50,204 bases of DNA from a virus: positions 1 to 50,204 of the IMG/VR virus record IMGVR_UViG_3300042988_000913; one strand, 5' to 3'. Under the pieces are notes generated by a model. That model saw only the letters and a list, made by a program, of their open reading frames with translations. It had not been told where the DNA came from and did no database searches. The position numbers and the translations under genes are program-made. Shown piece by piece: positions 16,198 to 24,804 of the stretch; position 1 is the stretch's first letter; each line of letters begins with the position of its first letter.

Positions 16198-18471
16198 TTA
16201 CTTCCTTCTCTTATTCATGTATTCGTCCATTTTATAGAAATCAGGATTATAGAAATCAGGATCTTTTGGACCTACTACTTGTGTTTTGGGTTCAGTTTGT
16301 GTTCTTGATGGTGGTCTTGTTTTAACTGAACCAGCGCCTTTTGGAGCTATACTTGGAGTCTTTGGGAACATCGCCGGAGATGTTTGTTTTGGGGTTTCGT
16401 CAATTAATGTCCCCGGAACAATTGGAAGCTTACTCATGTCTTCGTCATTTTTGCCAAATAAACCCCTGATTCTACTGCCGATACTTGGCTTAATGCCAGC
16501 TGCTTGTCTATCGGCTTGTTCTTCTGGGCTTAATTGTTCACCAAAACCAGCAGCTTCTCTATCTGCTCTTTCTTCTGGAGTTAATACTTCAGGTTGCGCT
16601 GGATGTTGTGGAACTGGGTCTAATGGACTAACTCGATTAACTAGATTTCTGCCAGCTTGTTTTACTTTGCCTGCAGCAGAGCTTAATCTTTCTCCAACAC
16701 TTGGCCCAATGCCAGCGGCTCGTCTAATGGCCATATCTTCGGCATCTACGGCTGATGGATTAGAAGGATTTGTATTAGCTAATGAACCAGGTTCAGTGCG
16801 CTTTTGTTGTGCAGCAGAGAATCTTCCTGCAAATACAGGCGATTGCGAAGCCATCATTGTTGGCTTAGGTGGAACTGGAGCCATAGCTTGTTTTCTTGAA
16901 ACAACCTTGGGCCCCGCCCATTCTGGGTCTAATGGAGCTTGTGGAACTGGGTCTAATGGAGCTTGTGGAGCTTGTGGAACTTTACGAGCAGCGGCTCTTT
17001 GTCTAATGCCTTCTTGTAATTGCTCTCTTTCTGTTTTTGGAGGATTTCCCCATTCAATAGGAATATCCGCAACTGGAGCAGGTGAAGAAACTGGTGCTGG
17101 TGCTGGCGCTGGAGCAGCGGCTTCAGAAACTGGCTTTGCAGCAGCTTTTTGCTTATTTGCATTAATAGCTGCTAAAATCTCTGGAGGAACATCTGTAGAA
17201 GGAGAAGGGGGTGGGGCCGCAGGTTGAGTTACGACAGGCGCAGCAGGTTTAGGTTGATTTCTTGGTTTGGACTTTACTTTTTTAACAGCTTGCGCAACTT
17301 CTTGTGGAACTGCAGGTGCTGGAGCTGCAGGAGCGGCTGGAGTTTGAGCAGGAGCGGCCTGAACAGCTTCTTTATTTGTAAAGAAACTATCGTCAGGTAG
17401 TGCTTCTTGACCTGTACCCTTTACTTCTTCTAAATTTGACTCAGGAGTTGGTAAAACTGGTTCTGGCGCTGGTTTTGGCGTAGGGGCAGGTGCGGGAGTA
17501 GCAGCATTTGATTCAGGAGCCTTGACAGGCGCTTGCTGTTCTGCTGGAGGAGTTGGAGCTTGAACATTTTCTGGCTTTACGGCAGGCTTTGCTTTAGGCT
17601 TAGGAGTTGGCTTGCCAGTAACTGGAGAAACTGGAGGAGAAGCTAAATGTGGCGCTGGAGGCTGAGGAGTTGGTTTAACTGGTTTTCCAGTAACTGGAGA
17701 CACTGGCTTTGCAGCTAAATGTGGCTTATATTGAGCGCGAGCAAATTTCTCTGCATCAGTTTCTTTTTCTGAAGGAATTGTAGCCTTGGCAGCTTGTAAG
17801 TCTTTTGACTTATCGTGCGCACCTTTGATTTTATCAATCTTGCCTTGAATATGGGCTTTATCTTTTGGGTCATCCGCTAAATCTAAGTCCGCCTGAAGAT
17901 TTTTTAATTCTTTAGCGGTCTTTGGGTCAGCAACTATATGCTTAGAACCTTGAGGCGCTTCTTTCTCTTCTTTAGGCTCTTTCTTGGGTTCTTTAGCTTC
18001 TTTAGCTTCTTTTGACTTTTTTGGAGCCTTTTTGACTGCTTTTTCCAAAGTTTCGTCTAAAATTTCATTTTTTTTTACGATTTGGCCACCACTGCCAGTG
18101 TCTTTGTGACCTACGTGTTCAGGGTTTTTATCAGAAGGAAGCACTGCCTTTGGCTTCTTTGTTTTGTTTAAATTCTTTTGGTCAGCTGGATGATTCTCAG
18201 CTTCAGCCTTGGCATCGTCAGTTTCGCCTACATCTGACATAGAAACTTCTTCATAAGAACTTGATTCTGAAGCCGAAGATTCAGATAGTTCCTTGTGATA
18301 TTTCTTTAATTCAGCAATTTGCTGAAGTCTTAGCTCTTGCTGACTAATTTCTTTAGAAACTTCAGCTAATCCATTGTCATTCTTAAATAGCTCGACTTCT
18401 TTACGTAGTGCTTTGGCAACTAACTTAAGCGCCTCCGCTGCTGTAATTTTTTTATCGCTACCGTTAGACAT
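16198..18471 (-). CDS. Large disordered Ala/Pro/Lys-rich protein
   Basis: The 757-residue protein is mostly low-complexity. It has a helical N-terminus (TAAEALKLVAKALRKEVELF), a Lys/Glu-rich block near 140-190, and long PAP/APAP runs with a repeated PVSPVTGKPxxP element (twice near 255-290). It also has repeated AADREAAGFG-type segments near 640-680 and a C-terminus NPDFYKMDEYMNKRRK carrying the FYKMDEYM motif. Such composition suits an internal virion or flexible tail-associated protein. The long antisense frame across it is a by-product of the Ala/Pro codons. A good AGGAG ribosome site and a CAATCTTTA motif lie upstream. Confidence 0.65.
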   Translation of the reverse strand: MSNGSDKKITAAEALKLVAKALRKEVELFKNDNGLAEVSKEISQQELRLQQIAELKKYHKELSESSASESSSYEEVSMSDVGETDDAKAEAENHPADQKNLNKTKKPKAVLPSDKNPEHVGHKDTGSGGQIVKKNEILDETLEKAVKKAPKKSKEAKEAKEPKKEPKEEKEAPQGSKHIVADPKTAKELKNLQADLDLADDPKDKAHIQGKIDKIKGAHDKSKDLQAAKATIPSEKETDAEKFARAQYKPHLAAKPVSPVTGKPVKPTPQPPAPHLASPPVSPVTGKPTPKPKAKPAVKPENVQAPTPPAEQQAPVKAPESNAATPAPAPTPKPAPEPVLPTPESNLEEVKGTGQEALPDDSFFTNKEAVQAAPAQTPAAPAAPAPAVPQEVAQAVKKVKSKPRNQPKPAAPVVTQPAAPPPSPSTDVPPEILAAINANKQKAAAKPVSEAAAPAPAPAPVSSPAPVADIPIEWGNPPKTEREQLQEGIRQRAAARKVPQAPQAPLDPVPQAPLDPEWAGPKVVSRKQAMAPVPPKPTMMASQSPVFAGRFSAAQQKRTEPGSLANTNPSNPSAVDAEDMAIRRAAGIGPSVGERLSSAAGKVKQAGRNLVNRVSPLDPVPQHPAQPEVLTPEERADREAAGFGEQLSPEEQADRQAAGIKPSIGSRIRGLFGKNDEDMSKLPIVPGTLIDETPKQTSPAMFPKTPSIAPKGAGSVKTRPPSRTQTEPKTQVVGPKDPDFYNPDFYKMDEYMNKRRK

Positions 18472-18503
18472 TGAATTCTCCTAAAGAATTTGTTAATAAT
18501 ACT

Positions 18504-18519
18504 ATTTAAAGATTAATAT
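18504..18519 (-). promoter_or_regulatory. CAATCTTTA-type motif copy
   Basis: The minus strand reads ATATTAATCTTTAAAT about 35 bases before the 757-residue gene. It is the copy that replaces the usual CAATC by TAATC. Confidence 0.45.
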
Positions 18520-18525
18520 CGTATC

Positions 18526-19542
18526 TTAGCTTCTACTTGGGCCAATTCCATCAAAATTATCGTCTAACATATGCCAGCCCTGTGCTTGAACTAGAGCCAA
18601 TAATGCATCTGGAGTAGTTGTTCCGCTTACTATTTCAATACCATTGATTTTAACTCCCTGAATTTTAGGAGAAATCATCTTAGGCCAGTATTGTCTGCAA
18701 TATCCAGTTAATGTAACATCTCTTCCGAATGTCATTTCATTTTGAGATTGTGGTAGCTGATGTACATACATGGGCCCTGAAGAGGTTACTTGTCTATCAA
18801 AGCCACGTTTTTCTAGAAATTCTTGTTTGTATCTATAAAGTATAAAAACTAAAATACTATGTAAATACAATAAGTTAACTGGATCGCTCTGAGCAAAGCA
18901 TTTCAGTAAATATGTTTCTTTAAATAAACAGCTTTCAATTGAGACTACATAAAAGCTGTCTATTGGCATGATTATTGCGTTTGTAAAATCTACATTTAGT
19001 CCGGTTTGAATTACAAATCTATTATCACTTAATACATCTGTAATTACAAAGCCTTCTTTAATGCTTGGTGAAAACAAAATTTGATTTACAAAGACTTCGC
19101 TAGTTGAAAAACCATCTGGAATAATTACATATCCAGTAACTGGGTCATATGTTGGGGTAAATGGACCTAAAATTGGGTCAATTTTGATTCCAAACTCTGA
19201 AGATGGAGTTTCTTCACTTACGTCGTAGTTTACATCACCTAATGTTGCTTGGTCTTCTGAAGAAGACTGTAACCCTATTGCAATCATTGGGAACTTTGGG
19301 TCATCAGTCCTGAAGTTCATTGAAACTGAGATTTCATTATTTAAGAACCAATTCTTAGCCCTTCTTTTCTCAGAATCTCCATAGATATTCTTTGTTAAAT
19401 CATCAGTTGAATACCAATTAAAGACATAATCTAACAAAAATGGGTTATCGCGTAAGTCCTTGAGACCTGCTATAATGGCGGTCCTGATTAGGATATCTGA
19501 AGGAACAATACCGTGTATGTTTTGTGAAGTTATCATAATCAT
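18526..19542 (-). CDS. Probable neck or tail-associated structural protein
   Basis: Start choices are TTG 19548, ATG 19542 and ATG 19536. None has a strong ribosome site; I give ATG 19542 (338 residues). The protein begins with a helical part (VPSDILIRTAIIAGLKDLRDN), has a long beta-rich middle (FGIKIDPILGPFTPTYDPV) and a hydrophobic helix (LHSILVFILYRYKQEFLEKRG). It ends with a predicted beta domain. It stands between the gp10-like gene and the disordered proteins, where myoviruses place neck or tail-completion proteins. I do not recognise a family. Confidence 0.55.
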   Translation of the reverse strand: MIMITSQNIHGIVPSDILIRTAIIAGLKDLRDNPFLLDYVFNWYSTDDLTKNIYGDSEKRRAKNWFLNNEISVSMNFRTDDPKFPMIAIGLQSSSEDQATLGDVNYDVSEETPSSEFGIKIDPILGPFTPTYDPVTGYVIIPDGFSTSEVFVNQILFSPSIKEGFVITDVLSDNRFVIQTGLNVDFTNAIIMPIDSFYVVSIESCLFKETYLLKCFAQSDPVNLLYLHSILVFILYRYKQEFLEKRGFDRQVTSSGPMYVHQLPQSQNEMTFGRDVTLTGYCRQYWPKMISPKIQGVKINGIEIVSGTTTPDALLALVQAQGWHMLDDNFDGIGPSRS

Positions 19543-19545
19543 TAT

Positions 19546-19563
19546 CAATCTTTAATAAGATTG
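19546..19563. promoter_or_regulatory. Inverted CAATCTT repeat between divergent genes
   Basis: CAATCTT and AAGATTG are perfect inverted arms around TAAT, so the motif faces both the minus-strand neck-like gene (start four to ten bases away) and the plus-strand gene at 19578. It is one of two palindromic copies in the window. Confidence 0.5.
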
Positions 19564-19577
19564 CTTCTATGTGAAAT

Positions 19578-19862
19578 ATGTTCGAACCTAAAATCTCTAC
19601 AATCCAACTGTCTTTAATCATGATTCGTTTACGAAACGAGCTTAGTAGTATTAAAATTAACAAGCCTAAGGTTAAAAACATTAAACATGAGTGGATTAGG
19701 GCTACTGGAACTAAAGTGATAGAATTAATTGAAAAAGAAGTTAAGGTCTTTAATGAAGCCAATCCGGACTTAAAGCTGAATTCAAATGATGTAATTGGTG
19801 CTATAAATACTGTATTAAATAGGCTATTAAAGGCAATGGGTAAATTACCACCCTTGAGCTAA
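19578..19862 (+). CDS. Small plus-strand charged helical protein
   Basis: The 94-residue protein fills a 300-base gap between two minus-strand genes and overlaps the 3' end of the next gene by 18 bases. Its composition is ordinary for a soluble protein: Lys/Glu-rich helices such as GTKVIELIEKEVKVFNEANP and DVIGAINTVLNRLLKAMGK. The opposite-strand frame here is hydrophobic and eccentric, so I take the plus frame as real. There is no clear ribosome site. A second ATG exists at 19620. Function unknown. Confidence 0.6.
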   Translation: MFEPKISTIQLSLIMIRLRNELSSIKINKPKVKNIKHEWIRATGTKVIELIEKEVKVFNEANPDLKLNSNDVIGAINTVLNRLLKAMGKLPPLS

Positions 19863-20654
19863 GTCATCTAGAAGTCCTGGTAATATTGTATTATCCCATT
19901 TATCTTGTGCCCATTCTTGAGCATCTTCCCATATTTGACTAGGGGGAGTTCCTGGGTGGTCCCATTTACCTGTATTTCTTTGTGATTCAGCCGCTGTTCT
20001 GAATGTATAGGCTCTTCCTTTAGGTTCAGAATCACCAGATAATCCAGAATGGCTATATACTCTTACATTTTTTAATAGCGGAACAGTCGGGTGGTCTTGT
20101 TTCATATTAACAGACCATGGTGGTCGCTCTTCGTCTGTTAATTGGTCATATGCTTCTTTCTTTGTAGACGGATATTCTATATCAAAAGATGACAACAACC
20201 ATGGATAAGATTCTTGGGTTGAACTTTCATCAGCATCTTCTGTTCCAATGTGTCTTTTTGTCATTTCTGCCTTTACGGCAGTCGCAAGAACTGCTTGCAT
20301 TGGAGTTAAGTTGTCACCGCTGTGTTTAAATGGTACTATTATATATCGGCCATTCTTGCCATGCTTAGCCTTACTTGAGCTTAGTAAGCCATCTAGCATG
20401 TTAAATGGACTGGAACCCTCAATTATCCAATTAGCTTTATCATCTAAAGCTACTCCCCATGTTCCATCTTCTACTTTTATAATTCTTAATGCAGAAACGA
20501 AGTCTTTACGACGACTTTTGAACTCCGAATTGGCTTTTTCTATTAAATAAGCATGCACCATACCAGCAAGCCATTCAGTTCCTTCTTGAATGGCTTGTTT
20601 AATATTGGAATCCTCGATGGTTCCAACTGATATTTTGATTAAGTATTTAGGCAT
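19845..20654 (-). CDS. HK97 gp10-like tail completion protein
   Basis: The 269-residue protein contains the layout of gp10-type neck/tail-completion proteins: an N-terminal helix (EGTEWLAGMVHAYLIEKANSE), a strand pair with DDKANWIIEGSSPFNML, and a later YTFRTAAESQRNTGKW. The segment IEGSSPFNMLDGLLSSSKAK followed by a basic loop is typical. The C-terminus is a Trp/Asp-rich helix (WEDAQEWAQDKWDNTIL). It begins inside TAATG shared with the stop of the preceding gene. It probably caps the tail or joins tail to head. Confidence 0.6.
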   Translation of the reverse strand: MPKYLIKISVGTIEDSNIKQAIQEGTEWLAGMVHAYLIEKANSEFKSRRKDFVSALRIIKVEDGTWGVALDDKANWIIEGSSPFNMLDGLLSSSKAKHGKNGRYIIVPFKHSGDNLTPMQAVLATAVKAEMTKRHIGTEDADESSTQESYPWLLSSFDIEYPSTKKEAYDQLTDEERPPWSVNMKQDHPTVPLLKNVRVYSHSGLSGDSEPKGRAYTFRTAAESQRNTGKWDHPGTPPSQIWEDAQEWAQDKWDNTILPGLLDDLAQGW

Positions 20655-22249
20655 TATTTATTTTCAATTTTACCTGGAGATTGCGGTACACCTTCTGGAC
20701 CCATTACGCCGCCAGTACTCATTTGGTGCCAATGTCCATTTTTCATCTTAATTTTATTGCCAGTTCTGTGTCCCGGAGGAACTGTTTGGCCTTGTAGGGA
20801 TTTGTCTAAAACCTTCCCATCTTTTGGAGCTTCTGATGGATTCTCTTCTGTATTAAAATATGAATCCATTGAAGTAAAGTCGCATTTATCTAATTCAGCC
20901 TTCTTTGTTGGATCATTGTCGAGAATAGCAGTTGCTGGAGAAGGAGGTTGTTTAATTCCTCTATCTTTTTTTCTTCTAAAATCTCTTAATGACTCTCCTG
21001 CGGTCATTGCATCGATGTCTTCCCAAAAGTCCTTCTCTACGTTTTTACCTGCAACAGTATTATTATATCCTACGCTTTCATTTGGTGCACCAAGTGCTTG
21101 TGGTGGGTAATTATGTATTCTACCTTTAGCAGTATGTGGGTTCGCACTAACTCCCATATTGTGTCTATAGGCTTCCCATATCTGCGGATCTTCATTATCA
21201 AACAAGTCATACCCCTGTCCACTAATTGGCGCCGCTGGATTAACTGGACCAGATACAGCAAATCTATCTTGTCGATGAATCTTCGATGTAGTATGGACTT
21301 GGGGTTTAGCTCCAGTTTGTTCCATGTAATTATCTCTGGATACTGGATTATTCAAGAATCCTGCCATATTCTCTAAATTTTCTGCATGGCTTCTTGGAAG
21401 AGCTTTAGCTAGATTTAGTAATTCAAGAAATTGACCTATTTCTTCAGTCTTAACCATTTCTCCATGTGTTTGTGCCATCTTAATCATTGAATCGATTAAT
21501 TTCTTAATGGCATCAAATGCTTTTGGATTAATTTCCTTTAGTCTCATTATGTCTACTGAGTAATGCTTTACTAAACTCAATGCTTCTAGTACTTTTTGCT
21601 TAGTACTTTGTGAAGACCTAGGACTTGATACAACATCGTGACTAGGACCCATTTTAGGTTGGTCAGAAATAGGCATTTCACGCGATGGAGTTGCGCTATT
21701 TACTTCATTAACCTGTGGGTCATTTGATGCCCCACCAGTAACTTGGACTGGATTCCTGGCATTATGGTCAATTGCTTGCTTAAATTCTATATCTTCTTTT
21801 TCAAGGAATGGAAGTCTTAGTTCATATCCATTCTTGGATAAATCATCTTCATCTTCTACTAAGTCGCCATAGCCTTCTGTATCGAGCTCTTTGCTATATA
21901 GGACTATTCTGTGTCCACCTTCTAGTTCTGACTGCTGCATTGCCTTATAGGCTTCAATAGGGGTTATTCCTATACCTATAGCTAGCTTGGTTTTAGCAGA
22001 TAATTCATATTTATGGGCAAATTCAGATAGTTTAAGTATGCAATCAGCTGGAATCTGTATACCAATTTGATTACCAAAAGAAGTCAATACGCGTCCATGA
22101 CCTTCATTTAGAGTCCATTCTTTGATTTCACAAAAAGCTTTCTCTAATGGGGCAGAATATCGTAGCAATGCCTCGGCGTCATCTCCGATTAGCGCTTCTT
22201 CAAACTGAGAGTGGGCCGAAATGGGCCTAATGAACACAAATGACAACAT
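20654..22249 (-). CDS. Protein with degenerate GGDEF-like N-terminal fold and disordered tail
   Basis: Start ATG 22249 has AAAGGTGA upstream (a GTG two codons earlier is an alternative), giving 531 residues. Residues about 55-125 resemble the second half of a nucleotidyl-cyclase fold: FGNQIGIQIPA sits where GGDEF would be, followed by KTKLAIGIGITPIEAYKAM and RIVLYSKE. This matches VAVGIGYTPIQSEEALAEAK of the protein at 40859-41557. The acidic metal residues are missing, so no cyclase activity is expected. The rest is a helical segment (about 190-280) and a disordered tail with the motif FTSMDSYF (460-467) and KMKNGHWHQMS near the end. It may be a virion-internal scaffold-like protein. Confidence 0.5.
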   Translation of the reverse strand: MLSFVFIRPISAHSQFEEALIGDDAEALLRYSAPLEKAFCEIKEWTLNEGHGRVLTSFGNQIGIQIPADCILKLSEFAHKYELSAKTKLAIGIGITPIEAYKAMQQSELEGGHRIVLYSKELDTEGYGDLVEDEDDLSKNGYELRLPFLEKEDIEFKQAIDHNARNPVQVTGGASNDPQVNEVNSATPSREMPISDQPKMGPSHDVVSSPRSSQSTKQKVLEALSLVKHYSVDIMRLKEINPKAFDAIKKLIDSMIKMAQTHGEMVKTEEIGQFLELLNLAKALPRSHAENLENMAGFLNNPVSRDNYMEQTGAKPQVHTTSKIHRQDRFAVSGPVNPAAPISGQGYDLFDNEDPQIWEAYRHNMGVSANPHTAKGRIHNYPPQALGAPNESVGYNNTVAGKNVEKDFWEDIDAMTAGESLRDFRRKKDRGIKQPPSPATAILDNDPTKKAELDKCDFTSMDSYFNTEENPSEAPKDGKVLDKSLQGQTVPPGHRTGNKIKMKNGHWHQMSTGGVMGPEGVPQSPGKIENK

Positions 22250-22265
22250 AGTCACCTTTAATTAT

Positions 22266-22273
22266 GATATAAT
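22266..22273 (+). promoter_or_regulatory. Extended -10 promoter of 52-residue gene
   Basis: TGA-TATAAT reads toward the plus-strand gene at 22288. A transcript would begin close to its start codon, giving a very short leader. No matching -35 was seen. Confidence 0.45.
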
Positions 22274-22287
22274 ATTCTTGAGGCTTT

Positions 22288-22446
22288 ATGGAAAACACAA
22301 ACAACTTAATTACTACTTTGAAGAAGGCGTATAAGATAATGGAATTAGATATAGATAAGATTGATGACCCAACAAGTATTTATATTTATACAGAAATCAT
22401 GAACAGAATCAGGGATTTAATTGAAGACGTTAAAACCCTTCAATAA
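22288..22446 (+). CDS. 52-residue plus-strand helical protein
   Basis: The frame MENTNNLITTLKKAYKIMEL, continuing through IDKIDDPTSIYIYTEIMNRI to a TAA, fills the gap between two minus-strand genes and overlaps the next gene's 3' end by 17 bases. It is acidic and helical. An extended -10 promoter sits just upstream. There is only a weak ribosome site (TTGAGG). It is a small accessory protein of unknown role. Confidence 0.5.
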   Translation: MENTNNLITTLKKAYKIMELDIDKIDDPTSIYIYTEIMNRIRDLIEDVKTLQ

Positions 22447-23389
22447 TTTCATATACAGCTTCGATATCCTCTTCTGGTAATTCTTCTGAGAAATTCAAAT
22501 AGTTACCACTTTGAGTTTTCTCTAGTTTAATGTATTGAGATAAGTAGGATAGACACACACATCCTACGAACTCTTCTGATTTAAAGATATTTCCACCACA
22601 TTCTGAACAAACCTTACCCATATCTTCTTCGCTCATCTTAAGCTTTGCTTTACGTGGCTTAAGGTGTCTACGTGGAGTTAATCTTGGTTTAGTCGGACCT
22701 TTGGGAATCTTTGGTGTAAACTTAGACTTCTTTTTGTGGTCATACCTATGGTCTGCGTGTGGCTGATGTGGGTGTTGCTTCCTATATTTATATTCAGCTG
22801 CAGATTCTTGATATTTACTAAGTTTTTCTTGGGCTAATTGAGCTATTTTCTTGGCGTCTTCTATTTTTAATAAATCAGTCGCAACTACTTTATTGGTTGG
22901 TTCATGTTTTACTAAATATGGAGAGGTCAAAATGCCGGTATATTCAATTACAAAGTCACCATAGTCTAATTGAGATAAGTATTGTTCTTGAATATTCTTA
23001 ATTAATGTAGTTTTGACTAAAATATCTATATTTTTACCTAATACTTCTAAGTCTTTTTCATTAAAATCTTCATTACCGCTTATTTTACTGTTTAATGCCA
23101 CTCCTATAGCGGCTGCGACATGAATAAGAGAGGAGTTGTTGAAGGTGAATAGCTTTTCGTCTATGGTAACTGCACCATCTAGTCCATTTTCGGTCTTTTC
23201 TAATACCAAGAAGGTTTCATTAGTGCCTGGAACTTTGCCTTCGAATCCATAATTGCTAATATTATTAATCCATGACAATAAAACTCTGGGAACCAGGATG
23301 TTATTGAATGACGGATTCTTCTCTATTGCACGCTGAATAGCTAGCGAACCATTTTCTCCAAGAACTGAATCTAAGAATTGAGTATTCAT
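22430..23389 (-). CDS. Unknown protein with His-rich linker and C-terminal zinc finger
   Basis: The 319-residue protein has a mixed alpha/beta N-terminal domain (1-200; FLVLEKTENGLDGAVTIDEK). A His-rich stretch follows (about 205-222; HPHQPHADHRYDHKKK), then a Pro/Lys/Arg-rich linker. The end is a putative zinc finger (CSECGG, then CVC about 16 residues later). The phrase KLKMSEEDM before the finger recurs in the disordered 241-residue protein as RLKMSEEEF. It starts two bases after the stop of the gene upstream. A virion-associated nucleic-acid or metal-binding role is possible. No family is recognised. Confidence 0.55.
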   Translation of the reverse strand: MNTQFLDSVLGENGSLAIQRAIEKNPSFNNILVPRVLLSWINNISNYGFEGKVPGTNETFLVLEKTENGLDGAVTIDEKLFTFNNSSLIHVAAAIGVALNSKISGNEDFNEKDLEVLGKNIDILVKTTLIKNIQEQYLSQLDYGDFVIEYTGILTSPYLVKHEPTNKVVATDLLKIEDAKKIAQLAQEKLSKYQESAAEYKYRKQHPHQPHADHRYDHKKKSKFTPKIPKGPTKPRLTPRRHLKPRKAKLKMSEEDMGKVCSECGGNIFKSEEFVGCVCLSYLSQYIKLEKTQSGNYLNFSEELPEEDIEAVYEIIEGF

Positions 23390-23391
23390 AA

Positions 23392-24192
23392 TTAACGTGG
23401 TCCAAAAACACCATCTCGTGGTTGAATTACTTGACGATTGGTATTGGTTCCATCCTCTTTCTTTTCTTCCTTAAACATATAGTATTCGCGAGCTAAATGA
23501 GCTGAATACGGTGCTCTTTGTGGAACTTTTTTATTAGTCATGAAATCAGTCTTATTTACAATACGGACTTCATGCATTAATCTATTTACATAATAAAATG
23601 GTGTATACAAATATCTTACAGAATAAATACTGCCTCTGTTTAGTTCTTGGTTGTATCCAGGTCTATTGCCTATCCATTTAATTTTGCCATCTACAATAGT
23701 ATAATCGCTATCTGAATATTTAACGCCATTTTCATCATAAATAGATTCAACTTTAACGGCTAGGTAGTTTAGTTTATCTATTCCAGTTATATTGGCTTCT
23801 ACCTTTTGCCCGGCAGGAACCAATACAGCACAGCTTGAGATATAGAATCTATCAAAGCTTTGAACATATATTTCATTCTTCGTGCCGTCATAATATCTTG
23901 GAAATGTAACATTTACTACGCTACCGTCTAGTAAGCCTAAGTCAGTTAACTGAGCAGACGCTGGGTTATTGGTAAACAAAACTGTTATGTCGCCTACGCA
24001 TTCATAAATATAACCGTTTGTGCAATTACCGTGCCCATCATGTCCACCTCTATGGTCCATTACGTCAGTAATACCAATTGGACAAGGAATAGAGCGCCAA
24101 TGAGTCATTTTAACTCCGTTTTGGGAGATAAATTGGTCTTGGGCGTCTAAATCTAACCCTATTTGCTCAAATGGTATTTTAATATCGGCCAT
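23392..24192 (-). CDS. Beta-rich virion protein
   Basis: The 266-residue protein is predicted mostly beta. It has a Cys/His-rich N-terminal part (THWRSIPCPIGITDVMDHRG followed by HDGHGNC) and barrel-like strands (YIYECVGDITVLFTNNPAS). Its C-terminal tail is charged and likely flexible (EEKKEDGTNTNRQVIQ). Its start shares TAATG with the holin-like gene stop. Cysteines and histidines near residues 30-60 could bind a metal. Position suggests a neck, connector or baseplate part. No family is recognised. Confidence 0.55.
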   Translation of the reverse strand: MADIKIPFEQIGLDLDAQDQFISQNGVKMTHWRSIPCPIGITDVMDHRGGHDGHGNCTNGYIYECVGDITVLFTNNPASAQLTDLGLLDGSVVNVTFPRYYDGTKNEIYVQSFDRFYISSCAVLVPAGQKVEANITGIDKLNYLAVKVESIYDENGVKYSDSDYTIVDGKIKWIGNRPGYNQELNRGSIYSVRYLYTPFYYVNRLMHEVRIVNKTDFMTNKKVPQRAPYSAHLAREYYMFKEEKKEDGTNTNRQVIQPRDGVFGPR

Positions 24193-24476
24193 TATTTTTT
24201 ACCGGTTGACTTAGTAGGCGGAGTTGGGGCTGGGGTTGGTTCTGGTTCAGGTGCAGGACTGGGTTCGGATTTGTCTTTATAAAAATACTTAATTACAGAG
24301 TTAGCTCCCATGTACAAAGCAGCTAATGTCAATATGGTTGTACAAAAAGTACTATAAATAACAGAGATATTGCTCCATTTACCAGCAGCTAATCCAACTA
24401 AAGTAACTAAAGCGCAGGAGATATGAAATGTATGTAGTTTTCGGGAACGCCATCCCCCGTCTCGCTTACTTGACAT
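24192..24476 (-). CDS. Holin-like membrane protein with Pro-rich tail
   Basis: The 94-residue protein has a basic N-terminus (SSKRDGGWRSRKLH) and two hydrophobic helices (about 16-32, HISCALVTLVGLAAG, and 39-62, VIYSTFCTTILTLAALYMGA). A Pro/Glu/Thr-rich tail follows (EPSPAPEPEPTPAPTPP). Two helices with a basic end fit small phage holins, but a membrane or virion-anchoring role is also possible. It sits beside the transglycosylase/HExxH and kinase genes, not in a clear lysis cassette. Confidence 0.5.
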   Translation of the reverse strand: MSSKRDGGWRSRKLHTFHISCALVTLVGLAAGKWSNISVIYSTFCTTILTLAALYMGANSVIKYFYKDKSEPSPAPEPEPTPAPTPPTKSTGKK

Positions 24477-24477
24477 A

Positions 24478-24804
24478 TTAGCTCTCCCTGAGTATTGTAT
24501 TCAATAAGTCAGTAACCTTATCCCATGTTGGGAATAAGTGGCTAAACATCATTGGGTCAAAAGTCTCGCTTTTGGACAGTTCATCTAATACAGTGTCTGG
24601 AAACTTCTGGACCGCTAATTGACGAGCAAATCCCCTATGAGGACCGGAACCAAGAATCATTATCCCTGTATTGTCATCATTTTTAGCAACTATATTGAAC
24701 CCGCCCTTTGTAACAAATTCGAAAACGGGCACACCATTGCTCATTCCAATTTTCTTTGGTGGTTTCTTAGGGTCTAATTGGTCTTTGGTAATCTGAAGTT
24801 TCAT
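24478..24804 (-). CDS. Small protein coupled to kinase-fold gene
   Basis: The 108-residue protein begins inside the ATGA overlap with the stop of the kinase-like gene. It has a compact beta domain (NGVPVFEFVTKGGFNIVAKN, then TGIMILGSG) and a helical C-terminus (ARQLAVQKFPDTVLDELSK). Another kinase-fold gene in the window (42006-43985) is also followed by a small protein. That suggests a paired partner, though the two partners are not obviously related. Function unknown. Confidence 0.6.
   Translation of the reverse strand: MKLQITKDQLDPKKPPKKIGMSNGVPVFEFVTKGGFNIVAKNDDNTGIMILGSGPHRGFARQLAVQKFPDTVLDELSKSETFDPMMFSHLFPTWDKVTDLLNTILRES

Noticed and set aside
16286-17227. Long plus-strand open frame (313 codons)
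   Set aside because: It lies antisense to the Ala/Pro-rich disordered gene, whose codons naturally keep the opposite frame open. Its product is Gly/Ala/Ser/Cys-rich with no start signal or neighbours.
19578-19600. tRNA-like GTTCGAACC in the plus-strand gene
   Set aside because: No clover-leaf arms, acceptor pairing or anticodon region surround it.
19445-19762. Minus-strand 105-codon frame
   Set aside because: It overlaps the neck-like gene by about 100 bases and lies antisense to the better-composed plus-strand gene at 19578-19862. The product looks like translated non-coding DNA.
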